64,000 nucleotides of DNA from Eubacterium xylanophilum ATCC 35991 (lineage in GTDB: Bacteria > Bacillota > Clostridia > Lachnospirales > Lachnospiraceae). The stretch covers positions 140,948 to 204,947 of the forward strand of contig NZ_KI912471.1 in NCBI RefSeq assembly GCF_000518685.1. The letters are read 5' to 3'. Of the stretch, positions 45,981 through 55,463 are shown one piece after another. A model generated the notes under the pieces. The model ran no database searches and was not told the DNA's origin. It saw only the letters and a list, made by a program, of their open reading frames with translations. The position numbers and the translations under genes are program-made. The first letter of the stretch is position 1, and each line of letters opens with the position of its first letter.

Positions 45981-46814
45981 CTATATGTAAACTTCATCCC
46001 CCGAGTGAACATAACTCAATTGATCACCCATAATTGTCTTCATAATTTCATATGCCTCGATTCCGGTACAATGGCAAGTCACAAACTGGGCAGAATATTT
46101 TCGAAGTTCATATGCAATCTCTGATATTTCGTTTATCTCATCTTCGTTGTAATCTGTTTTTTTCATGAGATGAAAGCCACTAATTACCATATGTGGATCT
46201 CCGTGAAAAAGCTTTCTATACTCATCCATAATGCTAAGAATTCCATTGTGTGCGCATCCGGATATAAGAACATTTCCTTTCTCTGACTTCATCACAAGAA
46301 ACTGTTCATGAGAAAAATCGTCCGGTATATACTCTCCACCTCTTTTGACCAACAAACGACTATTGGCAAATGGCAATTTGTGAGTTCGATTGCCTATGGT
46401 AAACAAGCTCAACTCTTCGTCTATGTCATGATTGCCATCAAGCAATTGAAGCTGTGGCAGATCAGCGATTGCCTTGTCGATACCATTATAGCGATAACGG
46501 TGACAAGATTCATCTCCATCATCAGAATAATGTTCTTCCAGCGAAAGGCGTTGCATATAAATATTCGCCTCACTATTAATCTTCGAAAATGGCATTATTC
46601 CACCCGAATGATCATAGTGTCCGTGACTGAGTATCACAGTGTCCACCTCTGCGAGATCAATCCCAAGTTTACGTGCATTTTCGAGAGTAGCTTCTGTTGG
46701 ACCAAGGTCAACAAGCAGCTTGTGCTTTTTAGTTTCTATGAAAAAAGAAAGGCCATGTGCACTTACACATCCACTTGGCCCATCTGTATTCTCTATTAGA
46801 TTAATTATTTTCAT
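45981..46814 (-). CDS. Metallo-beta-lactamase-fold hydrolase
   Basis: 277 residues. The MBL motif SHGHYDHSGG gives the metal ligands, with VDLGPTEATLENARKLGID before it, ISGCAHNG and SGFHL after. The early GCVSAHGLSFFIETKKHKLL is typical of the COG1237 group named after 7,8-dihydropterin-6-methyl-aminobenzene phosphate synthase, but in bacteria the substrate is unknown. Cytoplasmic. GCAGGTGAT precedes the ATG. Last gene of the long rimP-nusA-to-scpB run, 16 bases after scpB. Confidence 0.83.
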   Translation of the reverse strand: MKIINLIENTDGPSGCVSAHGLSFFIETKKHKLLVDLGPTEATLENARKLGIDLAEVDTVILSHGHYDHSGGIMPFSKINSEANIYMQRLSLEEHYSDDGDESCHRYRYNGIDKAIADLPQLQLLDGNHDIDEELSLFTIGNRTHKLPFANSRLLVKRGGEYIPDDFSHEQFLVMKSEKGNVLISGCAHNGILSIMDEYRKLFHGDPHMVISGFHLMKKTDYNEDEINEISEIAYELRKYSAQFVTCHCTGIEAYEIMKTIMGDQLSYVHSGDEVYI

Positions 46815-46830
46815 ATTAGATCACCTGCAA

Positions 46831-47433
46831 TTACTCTATTTCATCTGATGGTTCTTCTTGTTCCTCTTCCATAAGCCTTGCCATCACTTCTTTCTCAGCT
46901 TCTTCCTTGAAAGTATCGATGGTCTCTTGGTTGAGAATTGGAAGGTCTTCTAGCGAACCAATTCCAAAGTAGCGCAAGAACTCTTCTGTTGTGGCAAAGA
47001 GTATTGGACGTCCCGGCGCATCCAGTCTTCCAGCTTCACATATCAGATTGTATTCTACTAATTTATTGACAATATGGTCGCAATTAACGCCTCTTATCTT
47101 CTCTATTTCAAGTCTTGTTATCGGCTGTTTATAGGCGATGATAGACAAAGTTTCAAGTGCAACATCTGTCAAAGTATGTTTCTTTGGCACGTGCGCAACT
47201 TTTATAAGTGCTTCATACATATCAGGCTTTGTACACATCTGAAATGCTCCGTCAAGTTCAATAATATGTATTCCCCTGTCCTCGTCTTCATATCGAACCA
47301 TCATATTTCTAACCAATCTTCTGATAGTATCCTCATCATGCTCGAGAGCCACTGCAAGTCTCTCAACTTCCACGGCTTCTCCAATTGTAAATAATACAGC
47401 TTCTATCGTAGCTTCTAACTCTTTTATATTCAC
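46831..47433 (-). CDS. scpB: Segregation and condensation protein B
   Basis: 200 residues. Kleisin-interacting winged-helix protein of the SMC-ScpAB condensin complex. Motifs: ELEATIEAVLFTIGEAV, LTDVALETLSIIAYKQPITR, IEKIRGVNCDHIVNKLVEYN and GRPILFATTEEFLRYFG, with an acidic C-terminus. It starts with GTG that overlaps the scpA stop (GTGA), with GAGGAA upstream. ScpA and ScpB are coupled, as in most Firmicutes. Confidence 0.95.
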   Translation of the reverse strand: MNIKELEATIEAVLFTIGEAVEVERLAVALEHDEDTIRRLVRNMMVRYEDEDRGIHIIELDGAFQMCTKPDMYEALIKVAHVPKKHTLTDVALETLSIIAYKQPITRLEIEKIRGVNCDHIVNKLVEYNLICEAGRLDAPGRPILFATTEEFLRYFGIGSLEDLPILNQETIDTFKEEAEKEVMARLMEEEQEEPSDEIE

Positions 47434-48188
47434 GATTTTTCCTCGCTTTCTTCGCGATATGTAATCATAATATCATCGAATATTTCTTTTTGCACAATTG
47501 TCAGCTTTCCCATTTTCATCATCTCAAGTATTCCCAAAAAAGTGACAATCACATACGCACGACCATATCCATTTTCAAGAATCTTTCTAAAGCTGAAAGT
47601 CTTCTCTCGCTTTGCATAATTTTCAAGAAATACGATATGATCCTCCAGACTAATTTCTTCTTTCTCTATCTCTCCAAATTTACTTCTGATTGGATCGATC
47701 TTATCCACTTGCTTTTTCATCACGGAATTAAATATTCCCTGCAACTTTGCAAGCGTAATATCATTGAGCAAGTCTGATATAGGCACATCTTCAGTGAAAT
47801 TCTTCACCTCGTCGGGAAGAGTCTCTTTTTTATAGAACACTCGCCCTGCATCAACTTGTCTATCCTTCAATTCAAAGGAAGCATACTTGTACATCTTGTA
47901 CTCGAGAATTCTCTCCACAAGCTCCTGTCTAGGATCTTCATACTCTTCATCTTCCTCTTCAACCGGCAAAAGCATCTTGGATTTAATCTTGACAAGGGTG
48001 GCAGCCATGACGAGAAACTCACTCATAATATCCATATTGGCCTTCTCCATCTGCTGCACATAATCCAAGTATTGCTCTGTAATGAGAACTATTGGAATAT
48101 CATAAATATCAACTTTATTCTTTTCTATCAGATGTAATAAAAGGTCTAGAGGGCCCTCAAAGACCTCTAACTTTACAGGTATTCCCAC
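47430..48188 (-). CDS. scpA: Segregation and condensation protein A
   Basis: 252 residues. The kleisin subunit that bridges the SMC heads and recruits ScpB in chromosome segregation. The start PVKLEVFEGPLDLLLHLIEKN and DIPIVLITEQYLDYV are diagnostic; the middle is acidic and the C-terminus (FLGILEMMKMGKLTIVQKE) is the winged helix. The start is GTG at 48188 with AAGGAAGTGAG upstream. Confidence 0.95.
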   Translation of the reverse strand: MGIPVKLEVFEGPLDLLLHLIEKNKVDIYDIPIVLITEQYLDYVQQMEKANMDIMSEFLVMAATLVKIKSKMLLPVEEEDEEYEDPRQELVERILEYKMYKYASFELKDRQVDAGRVFYKKETLPDEVKNFTEDVPISDLLNDITLAKLQGIFNSVMKKQVDKIDPIRSKFGEIEKEEISLEDHIVFLENYAKREKTFSFRKILENGYGRAYVIVTFLGILEMMKMGKLTIVQKEIFDDIMITYREESEEKS

Positions 48189-48192
48189 AGTC

Positions 48193-49053
48193 TCACTTCC
48201 TTTCTTCTCCGTGAAGATTGATAATACTCAACTCCGGATTATTGAAAAATCTAAACTTAATATGATGTGTTCCAAGCCCACGACTCAAAACCATCTTTGT
48301 ATTCCCCTGACCAAAAAGCCCACTGTCATACTTCGGAAATACTCTCAGACTCGGAGCAAGCACTCCTCCAAGAATTGGCAATCTCATTATCCCGCCGTGA
48401 TTGTGGCCTGACAGAACAAGTTTTGCACCAAATTTCTCATATAAATCAAAGTACTCGGGATTATGGGCAATCAATATCCCATTTTCCTTAGAAATATCAT
48501 TTGACTCATTCAGAGAAAATAGTCCGATAATATCACTTGTCGTAAGTGTTTTCTTCTTCCAGCATTTTAAGTAGTGCTCAATTGGTATATCCAGACCATA
48601 TACAGTAAGTTGGTCGCCATTAACATCTATCTTGGCATATTCATTACTCAAAAAAGACACGCCTGTACCTCTAATTTTGGAATAAATATCCTCATTTAAT
48701 TGGAGCTTGACTTCATGATTTCCGGGCGCATAGTAAACATTAGCTATCTTTTGCAAATCTTTGCAAAGTGTTAGGCACTCTTCTTCGCCTTTGCCATTTT
48801 TAACAAGCATGTCACCTGCAATAAATATTATATCAGGTTTTTCGTCCCTTACCATGGCAATCAAATTACTATTATTATTACCGTGGCATATCTCATGAAG
48901 GTCTGCCAACATAACACATTTAATGGATTTATTATTATTCAAATTGAATCCATATATGTCATAGTACTCTCTGGTGAGAAAGTAATTGGACTTATAACCA
49001 TAGAGCAAAAATACAATTATTAGTACAAAAAATACAATTAATGCAATTACCAA
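48193..49053 (-). CDS. Membrane-anchored metallophosphoesterase (YkuE-like)
   Basis: 286 residues. One N-terminal membrane helix (IALIVFFVLIIVFLLYG), then a calcineurin-like phosphoesterase: MLADLHEICHG, IFIAGDMLVKNG, YYAPGNHEVKL, IAHNPEYFDLY and LSGHNHGGIMRLP, giving the metal-binding Asp, Asn and His set. The D-x-H motif reads ADLHE. Homologues are membrane phosphodiesterases of uncertain substrate (YkuE is membrane-associated in B. subtilis). The start is TTG at 49053, supported by GGAGG six bases upstream. It lies between ribF and scpA in the operon, with 4 to 12 base gaps. Confidence 0.86.
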   Translation of the reverse strand: MVIALIVFFVLIIVFLLYGYKSNYFLTREYYDIYGFNLNNNKSIKCVMLADLHEICHGNNNSNLIAMVRDEKPDIIFIAGDMLVKNGKGEEECLTLCKDLQKIANVYYAPGNHEVKLQLNEDIYSKIRGTGVSFLSNEYAKIDVNGDQLTVYGLDIPIEHYLKCWKKKTLTTSDIIGLFSLNESNDISKENGILIAHNPEYFDLYEKFGAKLVLSGHNHGGIMRLPILGGVLAPSLRVFPKYDSGLFGQGNTKMVLSRGLGTHHIKFRFFNNPELSIINLHGEERK

Positions 49054-49065
49054 ATCGGTCCTCCA

Positions 49066-49932
49066 TTATAACCTCTGACAATCTATATTAATCTGTTTCT
49101 TCAATTCATCAATACTTCCGAATTTCATCTCCGGTCGAACAAACTCAATTAGCTCTGTTCGAATAGTTTCACCATATATATCTCCGGAAAAATCCTTGAG
49201 AAATGTCTCCGCCGACACGACATTATCCTTGGCTATCGTCGGCTTAACACCAATATTGGTTATTCCTCTATAGGTGCCTCCTGCCACATGGTTTTCTGTG
49301 AGATAAACTCCAAATTTGGGTGCAAGCTTCGTCTGATCAAGAATCACATTGGTGGTCGGAAATCCGATAGTTCGCCCAATCTGGTTTCCATGCTCTATCT
49401 TCCCCATGATAAAAAGTGGTGTTCCAAGCATATCATTTGCCGCACATATATCACCTTCAGCTATACACTTGCGGATTCTCGTGCTGCTTATCTCTTCTTC
49501 ATTGTAAGTCTCTTTGCGGACTATTTTAACTGAATATCCGTATTTGATACTGAGTGCTTGAAGAAGCAATTTGTCGCCGGCACGGTCCTTGCCAAATCGA
49601 AAATCATCTCCCACACATATCGCCATGGCATGACACTCATTTACAAGTATATCCGACACAAATTGTTCGGGAGACATACTCCTAAAACTCTCATCAAAAG
49701 GGCACTCCACGTAGGTGTCGACACCGATTTTCTCTGCCAAAAAGCGCTTCTCATCCTCTGTATAAATATTCTTCTCACCCGGCAACGGAAAAGTAAATAG
49801 AACCTTGTCAATCTCCGCCTCATTCTCAAGCGAATTGATGAGAACCTGATGGCCTCTGTGAAGACCATCGAATTTTCCAATACAGACTACTGTTCTATTT
49901 AATGAAAATGGTCGCTTAGTAATTACCTTCAC
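49066..49932 (-). CDS. ribF: Bifunctional riboflavin kinase / FAD synthetase
   Basis: 288 residues. The N-terminal FAD synthetase (nucleotidyltransferase) domain shows VVCIGKFDGLHRGHQVLI and SSTRIRKCIAEGD; the C-terminal riboflavin kinase shows GRTIGFPTTNV and GVYLTENHVAGGTYRGITNI. It makes FMN and FAD. The start is GTG at 49932 with GAGGAAGTT upstream. Position after truB is standard for Firmicutes. Confidence 0.95.
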   Translation of the reverse strand: MKVITKRPFSLNRTVVCIGKFDGLHRGHQVLINSLENEAEIDKVLFTFPLPGEKNIYTEDEKRFLAEKIGVDTYVECPFDESFRSMSPEQFVSDILVNECHAMAICVGDDFRFGKDRAGDKLLLQALSIKYGYSVKIVRKETYNEEEISSTRIRKCIAEGDICAANDMLGTPLFIMGKIEHGNQIGRTIGFPTTNVILDQTKLAPKFGVYLTENHVAGGTYRGITNIGVKPTIAKDNVVSAETFLKDFSGDIYGETIRTELIEFVRPEMKFGSIDELKKQINIDCQRL

Positions 49933-49944
49933 TTCTAACTTCCT

Positions 49945-50841
49945 CTATATCATAAACATTTTTTTATTCTTAATTAACTTGCCCGCCTTCTGGCAATAAT
50001 ACAAGGCAACAAACACACCCTCACTATCGTAAATTCGGAGGATATCCCCCTGCTTAATAGACATATTATATCTCGATATATCAATTGGATTGCCATTGTG
50101 CAAAAGCTTGTCGTCCTCCGGCATGACTTGCATCTTATCATATTGATTTAGCGCCTCATCAATTGGCAAGATGTGGCCTAATATCTTACCTTCTTCCACC
50201 AATTCCTGCACCTTGTCCAATTTCATGGCGCTCTCCAATTCAAAGATATCAACTCTGGTCCGCTCAAGAGCTGTCATCGTCGCACCACACCCTAGCTCCT
50301 GACCAATATCATGAATCAAAGTTCTTATATATGTACCTTTGGAACAAGTTACATCCAGCGAAAATGTTCCGCTATTTTCATCAAAATCATAGACTTTGCT
50401 ATCTAAAATCTTAACTGTTCTCGCTTTTCTCTCAACTTCAATCCCCTGTCTGGCAAGTTCATAAAGCCTCTTTCCTCCAACCTTGATGGCCGAATACATT
50501 GGCGGAACCTGGGAAATCTCACCTCGAAACTTCTCTACAGCGGCTTCCAGCGCGGCTTTGCTAACATTAAAGTCTCTTATTTCCAGAACATTTCCCCATA
50601 TATCCTGAGTGTCCGTTATTATTCCGAGCCTGGCAACTGCCGAATAGGATTTGTCCTTGTCTGTAAGAACATCACATATCTTGGTCGCTCTACCCAAGCA
50701 TACAGGAAGAACCCCAGTCGCATCAGGATCCAGGGTTCCGGTATGTCCTATCTTTTTTTGATGAAATATACCTCTTAATTTTGCAACTACATCAAATGAA
50801 GTATAACCTTTTTCTTTGTATATATTTATAATTCCGTCCAT
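49945..50841 (-). CDS. truB: tRNA pseudouridine-55 synthase
   Basis: 298 residues. Makes the universal pseudouridine in the tRNA T-loop. MDGIINIYKEKGYTSFDVVA, KIGHTGTLDPDATGVLPVCL with the catalytic Asp, VPPMYSAIKVGGKRLYELAR and CSKGTYIRTLIHDIGQELG are diagnostic, followed by a C-terminal PUA-like region. It overlaps the end of nrnA by 16 bases. AAGGAAC precedes the ATG. Confidence 0.96.
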   Translation of the reverse strand: MDGIINIYKEKGYTSFDVVAKLRGIFHQKKIGHTGTLDPDATGVLPVCLGRATKICDVLTDKDKSYSAVARLGIITDTQDIWGNVLEIRDFNVSKAALEAAVEKFRGEISQVPPMYSAIKVGGKRLYELARQGIEVERKARTVKILDSKVYDFDENSGTFSLDVTCSKGTYIRTLIHDIGQELGCGATMTALERTRVDIFELESAMKLDKVQELVEEGKILGHILPIDEALNQYDKMQVMPEDDKLLHNGNPIDISRYNMSIKQGDILRIYDSEGVFVALYYCQKAGKLIKNKKMFMI

Positions 50842-51770
50842 ATAAGTTCCTTTACAGTAGCTAGTGCTTCATCAATCGGCTTCCTTATTGTTGCACCGGC
50901 AGCTCTGACATGGCCTCCACCACCATTAGCAACGGCAATCTTACTGACATCAACATATTGGTTGGAACGCATACTCACCTTGACTTCACCCGGATTATAC
51001 TCAGTGAGCAAAAGCGCTACCTCAACACCCTCAGTGGTTCTCATCTGGTCGATCGTTCCCTCAAAGTGCTCCGATGTTGCCCCGGTAGAATTGATAAATT
51101 CATAATCGGCCACGGCATAACAAAGCTTTCCATCATACTCAGAAACTGCATTTTCAAGACAATATCCCATGCACTTGAGCTGTTTATAGGTCTTCTGATA
51201 AAAACTCTCATCGATTATCTTGCCAAAATCAAATCCCTTTTCTATCAGCTTTCCTGCTATTTCCATAGTCTGTCTTCCGGTACACGAATGTCTGAAAACA
51301 CCCGTATCATGGATTATTCCGGTATATAAAGCCTTGGCAGTAAACTCACTCATTTCCTCAATTGGCAAAAGAGTGCATATAAGCTCACTGGCAGAACTCG
51401 CCTCCGGCACAACATAATTGTGGTCGGCAAACTCCGTATTACTTATATGATGATCTATGCAAATAGTATTCTTGGCACTTTGAAACTTCTCAATACTGCC
51501 CTCTAGACGATCCACATCTCCACAATCTTGAGCAATATACAAATCATAATCACCTTGATGCCCATGCTCCAGCGCCTCATCGCAGACAATAAAGTCAAAG
51601 GCCGCCGGAATATCTGTCAGATATACATCAACCTCTTTGTCAGGAAAATGTTCCGCAATATACGAATACATACCCATACAAGATCCAACGCAGTCTCCAT
51701 CAGGTCTCACGTGGCCACCGATTGCGATACTATTTGATTGCCTTATCAAATCAGATATAATCTTTTTCAA
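50826..51770 (-). CDS. nrnA: DHH-family oligoribonuclease / pAp phosphatase NrnA
   Basis: 314 residues. DHH phosphoesterase with GGHVRPDGDCVGSCMG, DCGDVDRL and the DHH motif in CIDHHISNTEFAD, then a DHHA1 domain ending GGGGHVRAAGATI. NrnA degrades nanoRNAs and dephosphorylates 3'-phosphoadenosine-5'-phosphate. The start is TTG at 51770 with AGGAATAA upstream, two bases after rbfA ends. Gene order infB-rbfA-nrnA-truB-ribF is standard. Confidence 0.94.
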   Translation of the reverse strand: MKKIISDLIRQSNSIAIGGHVRPDGDCVGSCMGMYSYIAEHFPDKEVDVYLTDIPAAFDFIVCDEALEHGHQGDYDLYIAQDCGDVDRLEGSIEKFQSAKNTICIDHHISNTEFADHNYVVPEASSASELICTLLPIEEMSEFTAKALYTGIIHDTGVFRHSCTGRQTMEIAGKLIEKGFDFGKIIDESFYQKTYKQLKCMGYCLENAVSEYDGKLCYAVADYEFINSTGATSEHFEGTIDQMRTTEGVEVALLLTEYNPGEVKVSMRSNQYVDVSKIAVANGGGGHVRAAGATIRKPIDEALATVKELIWTEL

Positions 51771-51772
51771 AA

Positions 51773-52135
51773 TTATTCCTCTCCTTTGTGATTCGCCTCG
51801 TCAATTTTCTTAGACATCATAACACCATACTCGATTGACTCATCGAGTATGAATTTGAGTTCAGGAGTATTTCTGAGATTCATTCTTCTTGCCAATTGTC
51901 CTCTGGCAAATGAAGCACTCTTGTTTAACCCCTCCATAGTCTTGGCTTTGGCCTCCTCATCTCCAAATACGCTAACATAAATCTTAGCATACTTGAGATC
52001 AGTTGTGACTTCTGCCGCAACTACCGAAGTAAGAGGATTCACTCTGGGATCCTTGATTTCCTCGCGGATAATCTGACTGATTTCTCTCTGAACTTCACTA
52101 TTTATCCTATTACTTTTAGTACTGTTCTTTCTCAT
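51773..52135 (-). CDS. rbfA: Ribosome-binding factor A
   Basis: 120 residues. A KH-like protein that binds the 30S subunit during 16S rRNA maturation. RINSEVQREISQIIREEIKD, LTSVVAAEVTTDLKYAKIYV and FARGQLARRMNLRNTPELKF are characteristic. The ATG at 52135 overlaps the infB stop (ATGA), with GGAGGTT upstream; the longer frame extends into infB. Confidence 0.95.
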   Translation of the reverse strand: MRKNSTKSNRINSEVQREISQIIREEIKDPRVNPLTSVVAAEVTTDLKYAKIYVSVFGDEEAKAKTMEGLNKSASFARGQLARRMNLRNTPELKFILDESIEYGVMMSKKIDEANHKGEE

Positions 52136-54858
52136 CGTGGAACCTCCACCATTATATAACATTCAACGCGGTCCTCTTCTTGGATATCATTGAAGCCTTC
52201 GAATACAAGACCACACTCATATCCCGCTGCAACCTCCTTGACATCATCCTGATATCTCTTAAGAGATCCAAGAGCACCTTCGTGAATCAAATCATCGCCT
52301 CTATAAATACGAACCTTGCAGTCTCTGACAACCTTACCATCAAGTACATATGAACCGGCAATTGTACCAATACCTGATGCTTTGAAGAGCTGACGAACTT
52401 CAACATGTCCAATAACTTTCTCTTCATAGATTGGCTCAAGCATCCCCTTAAGGGCGTTCTCAATATCAGCAATAGCATCGTAAATAACTTTATATAATCT
52501 CACATCCACATTCTCTCTGTCAGCGATTTCCTTAGCTGTATTATCCGGACGAATATTAAATCCAATGATAATCGCATTTGAAGCACTTGCAAGAGATACG
52601 TCGGACTCATTAATTGCACCTACACCGCCGTGAATAATTCTTACAGCAACTTCATCATTGCTGAGCTTAAGGAGACTCTGCTTAATAGCCTCAACTGATC
52701 CCTGTACGTCAGCCTTGATAATAAGGTTAAGATCCTTGATATTACCGGCCTGAATCTGGTTAAATAGTCCGTCAAGTGATAGCTTCTTACTTCTTGTCTC
52801 CTCAAGAAGCATATCCTTGCTCTGATCCACGTAAGCCTGTGAAATCTGCTTTGCTTCCTTATCACTTCTTGTGGCAACAACAATCTCGCCTGCATCAGGA
52901 GTTCCGCTGAGACCAAGGATTTCTACAGGAGTAGAAGGTCTCGCATGCTTAACTCTATCACCCTTGTAATCAAGCATGGCACGAATCTTACCATGTGCCG
53001 GACCTGCAGCAATGTGATCACCTATCTTCAATGTACCCTTTTGCACAAGAACTGTCGCAACCGGACCGCGACCCTTGTCTAGTCTAGCCTCGATAACAAC
53101 TCCTCTTGCTTTTCTATTAGGATTTGCCTTGAGCTCAAGTACCTCTGCAGTGAGGATAATCATCTCAAGCAATTGGTCAATTCCCTCATGTGTATGAGCT
53201 GATACCGGTACGAAGATAGTACTTCCACCCCAATCTTCTGGGATGAGTTCATACTCAGCAAGCTCCTGCTTAACTCGTTCAATATTTGCCCCCGCCTTAT
53301 CGATCTTATTAATAGCAACAATAATCTCGATTCCGGCAGCTTTGGCATGGTTAATAGCCTCAACTGTCTGTGGCATAACACCATCATCAGCAGCTACAAC
53401 AAGAATTGCAATATCTGTTGACTGAGCACCACGCATACGCATTGATGTAAATGCCTCATGTCCCGGTGTGTCAAGGAAAGTGATTTTCTCACCATTGCAC
53501 TTAACTACATAAGCACCAATCGCCTGTGTAATTCCGCCCGCTTCGTGATCTGTTACATTTCCCTCACGGATTGCATCAAGAAGTGATGTCTTACCGTGGT
53601 CAACGTGACCCATTACACATACTACAGGTGGACGTTTCTGCATCTTGTCTTCAGACTCTTCTTCTTCCTTGAGAAGCTCGGCAACCATATCTACCTTTTC
53701 TTCCAATTCAGCAATAACATCAAACTCAAGAGCTATTTCCTCCGCCTCTTCAAAAGAAATATCCTGGTTAGGTGTTACAACTGTTCCCTGAAGGAATAAC
53801 TTCTTAACAATTGCAGAAACAGGCATCTTCATTCTGTCAGCCAAATCTCTAATAGAGATTATATCAGGCACTTTAATCTGCTTGATTGTCTCCTCAGGCT
53901 CCTTCTTAACAGGTTCAGGTTTGATAAATGCACCCTTTCTGTTAGGATCCTTCTTGCTTCTGAGTCTTGATAATTCTTCCTCAGATGCCGCTCTATAAGC
54001 GCCCTTCTTCTTCTCAGGCTTCTTATTGCCTTTTCTTCTTCTATTATCTCTCTGCTCCGGCTTAACACTGTCAAATCCGCTCTGTGCTTTCTTAAACTGA
54101 TTCAACACTTTTTCGCCATTGCGTCCCTGTCTGTTGTCCTTATTTCTATTATCGCGGTTATTATCACGATTATTGTCGCGATTGTTGTCACGATTATTAT
54201 CACGCTTGTTGTCGCGATTATCGCGGTCTTTCTTGAATTTACCAGACTGTTTATTATTTCTATTTCCGTCCCTATTATCTCTATTATCTTTGTTTCCGCG
54301 GCGATTATTCTTCTTGTCTCCATCTTTGTTGTCTTTATTTCGAGAGTTGCCTTTGCCACCCTCCTTGTTATTTTGAGCATTTTGCTTATTGTCATCTTTC
54401 TTTGGAGAATCCTTGGCAATGTCATCTCCCTTGGATTTTTCAGTATTCTCGGAATTTGAATTTGTTTTGGTTTTTTCTTCCCTCGCTTTGCCAGTTTCAG
54501 CTGGCTTTTCCTCTTTTACAACCTTCTTAGGCTCTTCTTCCTTTTTAGGTTCTACCTTGCTCTCCTTTTCAGATTTTCCCTCTACTACCGGAGCTTTTTC
54601 TGCTTTGTTCTCCTTTTTCTCTACCTCACTTGGCTTAGCTTCTTCCTTTTCTTTTTTATTTGAAGGCGCAGATTTACCAGCCAATACATCCTGAAATGAC
54701 TTCATGAGGAAAGATATACCATCATCTTCCACATTACTATTAGGACCTTTGGCTTCAAAACCATTGTCATTTAGAAGCTTAACCAAATCTGAGCTCTTGA
54801 TATTCTTATCAACTGCGCTCAAACTTCTTGCTATTTCATATATTTTCATTTTTGCCAT
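52132..54858 (-). CDS. infB: Translation initiation factor IF-2
   Basis: 908 residues. GTPase that places initiator tRNA on the 30S subunit. An IF2_N helix-hairpin region at the start ([20 protein letters not shown]) is followed by a ~270-residue low-complexity part: a Lys/Glu/Ala stretch and an Arg/Asp/Asn part with repeated RDNN (DNA about 54120-54260). Then a second IF2_N ([20 protein letters not shown]), the G domain ([29 protein letters not shown]) and the two C-terminal domains. Start at 54858 with GGAGGAA nine bases before; a TTG two codons upstream is also open. It overlaps ylxQ by 23 bases. Confidence 0.96.
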   Translation of the reverse strand: MAKMKIYEIARSLSAVDKNIKSSDLVKLLNDNGFEAKGPNSNVEDDGISFLMKSFQDVLAGKSAPSNKKEKEEAKPSEVEKKENKAEKAPVVEGKSEKESKVEPKKEEEPKKVVKEEKPAETGKAREEKTKTNSNSENTEKSKGDDIAKDSPKKDDNKQNAQNNKEGGKGNSRNKDNKDGDKKNNRRGNKDNRDNRDGNRNNKQSGKFKKDRDNRDNKRDNNRDNNRDNNRDNNRDNRNKDNRQGRNGEKVLNQFKKAQSGFDSVKPEQRDNRRRKGNKKPEKKKGAYRAASEEELSRLRSKKDPNRKGAFIKPEPVKKEPEETIKQIKVPDIISIRDLADRMKMPVSAIVKKLFLQGTVVTPNQDISFEEAEEIALEFDVIAELEEKVDMVAELLKEEEESEDKMQKRPPVVCVMGHVDHGKTSLLDAIREGNVTDHEAGGITQAIGAYVVKCNGEKITFLDTPGHEAFTSMRMRGAQSTDIAILVVAADDGVMPQTVEAINHAKAAGIEIIVAINKIDKAGANIERVKQELAEYELIPEDWGGSTIFVPVSAHTHEGIDQLLEMIILTAEVLELKANPNRKARGVVIEARLDKGRGPVATVLVQKGTLKIGDHIAAGPAHGKIRAMLDYKGDRVKHARPSTPVEILGLSGTPDAGEIVVATRSDKEAKQISQAYVDQSKDMLLEETRSKKLSLDGLFNQIQAGNIKDLNLIIKADVQGSVEAIKQSLLKLSNDEVAVRIIHGGVGAINESDVSLASASNAIIIGFNIRPDNTAKEIADRENVDVRLYKVIYDAIADIENALKGMLEPIYEEKVIGHVEVRQLFKASGIGTIAGSYVLDGKVVRDCKVRIYRGDDLIHEGALGSLKRYQDDVKEVAAGYECGLVFEGFNDIQEEDRVECYIMVEVPR

Positions 54859-55183
54859 ACTCAAATTCCTCCATGCATAAAATACTGTTCTTTGTTATTG
54901 ATTTTGCAAAACCCTCGTCAAGTATTGCAAGACTTGCTCTGTTTTCTTTACCAAGTGCACTCCCGAGCGTCCCCTTATCTGAGAAAAAACTCAATGGAAC
55001 TCTATGGTACTTGCAAGCATTTCTAAACTTTTTCTTGGTATTATCAGAAGCATCTCCGGCAACAATTACAAGCTTTGCCTTGTGTTCTCTAATTGATTTC
55101 TCAGTGAGAAATTCGCCACTCACAATATTTCCGGACCTAAGTGCCAGACCTATTGTACCAAGAGCTTTTTGCTCCTCAGTCAT
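54836..55183 (-). CDS. ylxQ: L7Ae-family RNA-binding protein YlxQ
   Basis: 115 residues. The L7Ae/L30e fold is visible (ALGTIGLALRSGNIVSGEFL, KAKLVIVAGDASDNTKKKF, HRVPLSFFSDKGTLGSALGK). Such proteins bind kink-turn RNA; the exact role of YlxQ is not settled. Start at 55183 with GAGGAGTT upstream, overlapping the end of ylxR by 8 bases, while its own end overlaps infB. Position in the nusA-infB operon is conserved in Firmicutes. Confidence 0.9.
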   Translation of the reverse strand: MTEEQKALGTIGLALRSGNIVSGEFLTEKSIREHKAKLVIVAGDASDNTKKKFRNACKYHRVPLSFFSDKGTLGSALGKENRASLAILDEGFAKSITKNSILCMEEFEYGKNENI

Positions 55184-55439
55184 GCATAAACTCCTCTTTA
55201 AGCTCAGCATAAATATCATCACTGACATTCATACTAAACGTTTTATTTAACATTTTTTTCTTTGCAACTATTGAAAAACATTCCGCCGAATCGCAGATAT
55301 AAGCGCCACGACCATTTTTCTTGCCCGTCCGGTCAAGAAAAATATTCTGCTCCTTATCTTTGACAATTCTAACCAATTCTTTTTTAGGTTTCTTCTCACG
55401 ACAACCTATACACTGGCGTACTGGAATTTTCTTATCCAT
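55176..55439 (-). CDS. ylxR: YlxR-family (DUF448) RNA-binding protein
   Basis: 87 residues. Starts with IPVRQCIGCREKKPKKELVR, then GKKNGRGAYICDSAECF, the two conserved DUF448 motifs. Small YlxR proteins are predicted to bind RNA. GAGGAGTA precedes the ATG. Located between nusA and ylxQ as usual. Confidence 0.93.
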   Translation of the reverse strand: MDKKIPVRQCIGCREKKPKKELVRIVKDKEQNIFLDRTGKKNGRGAYICDSAECFSIVAKKKMLNKTFSMNVSDDIYAELKEEFMHD

Positions 55440-55463
55440 TTTTAAGTATACTCCTCATTCTTA

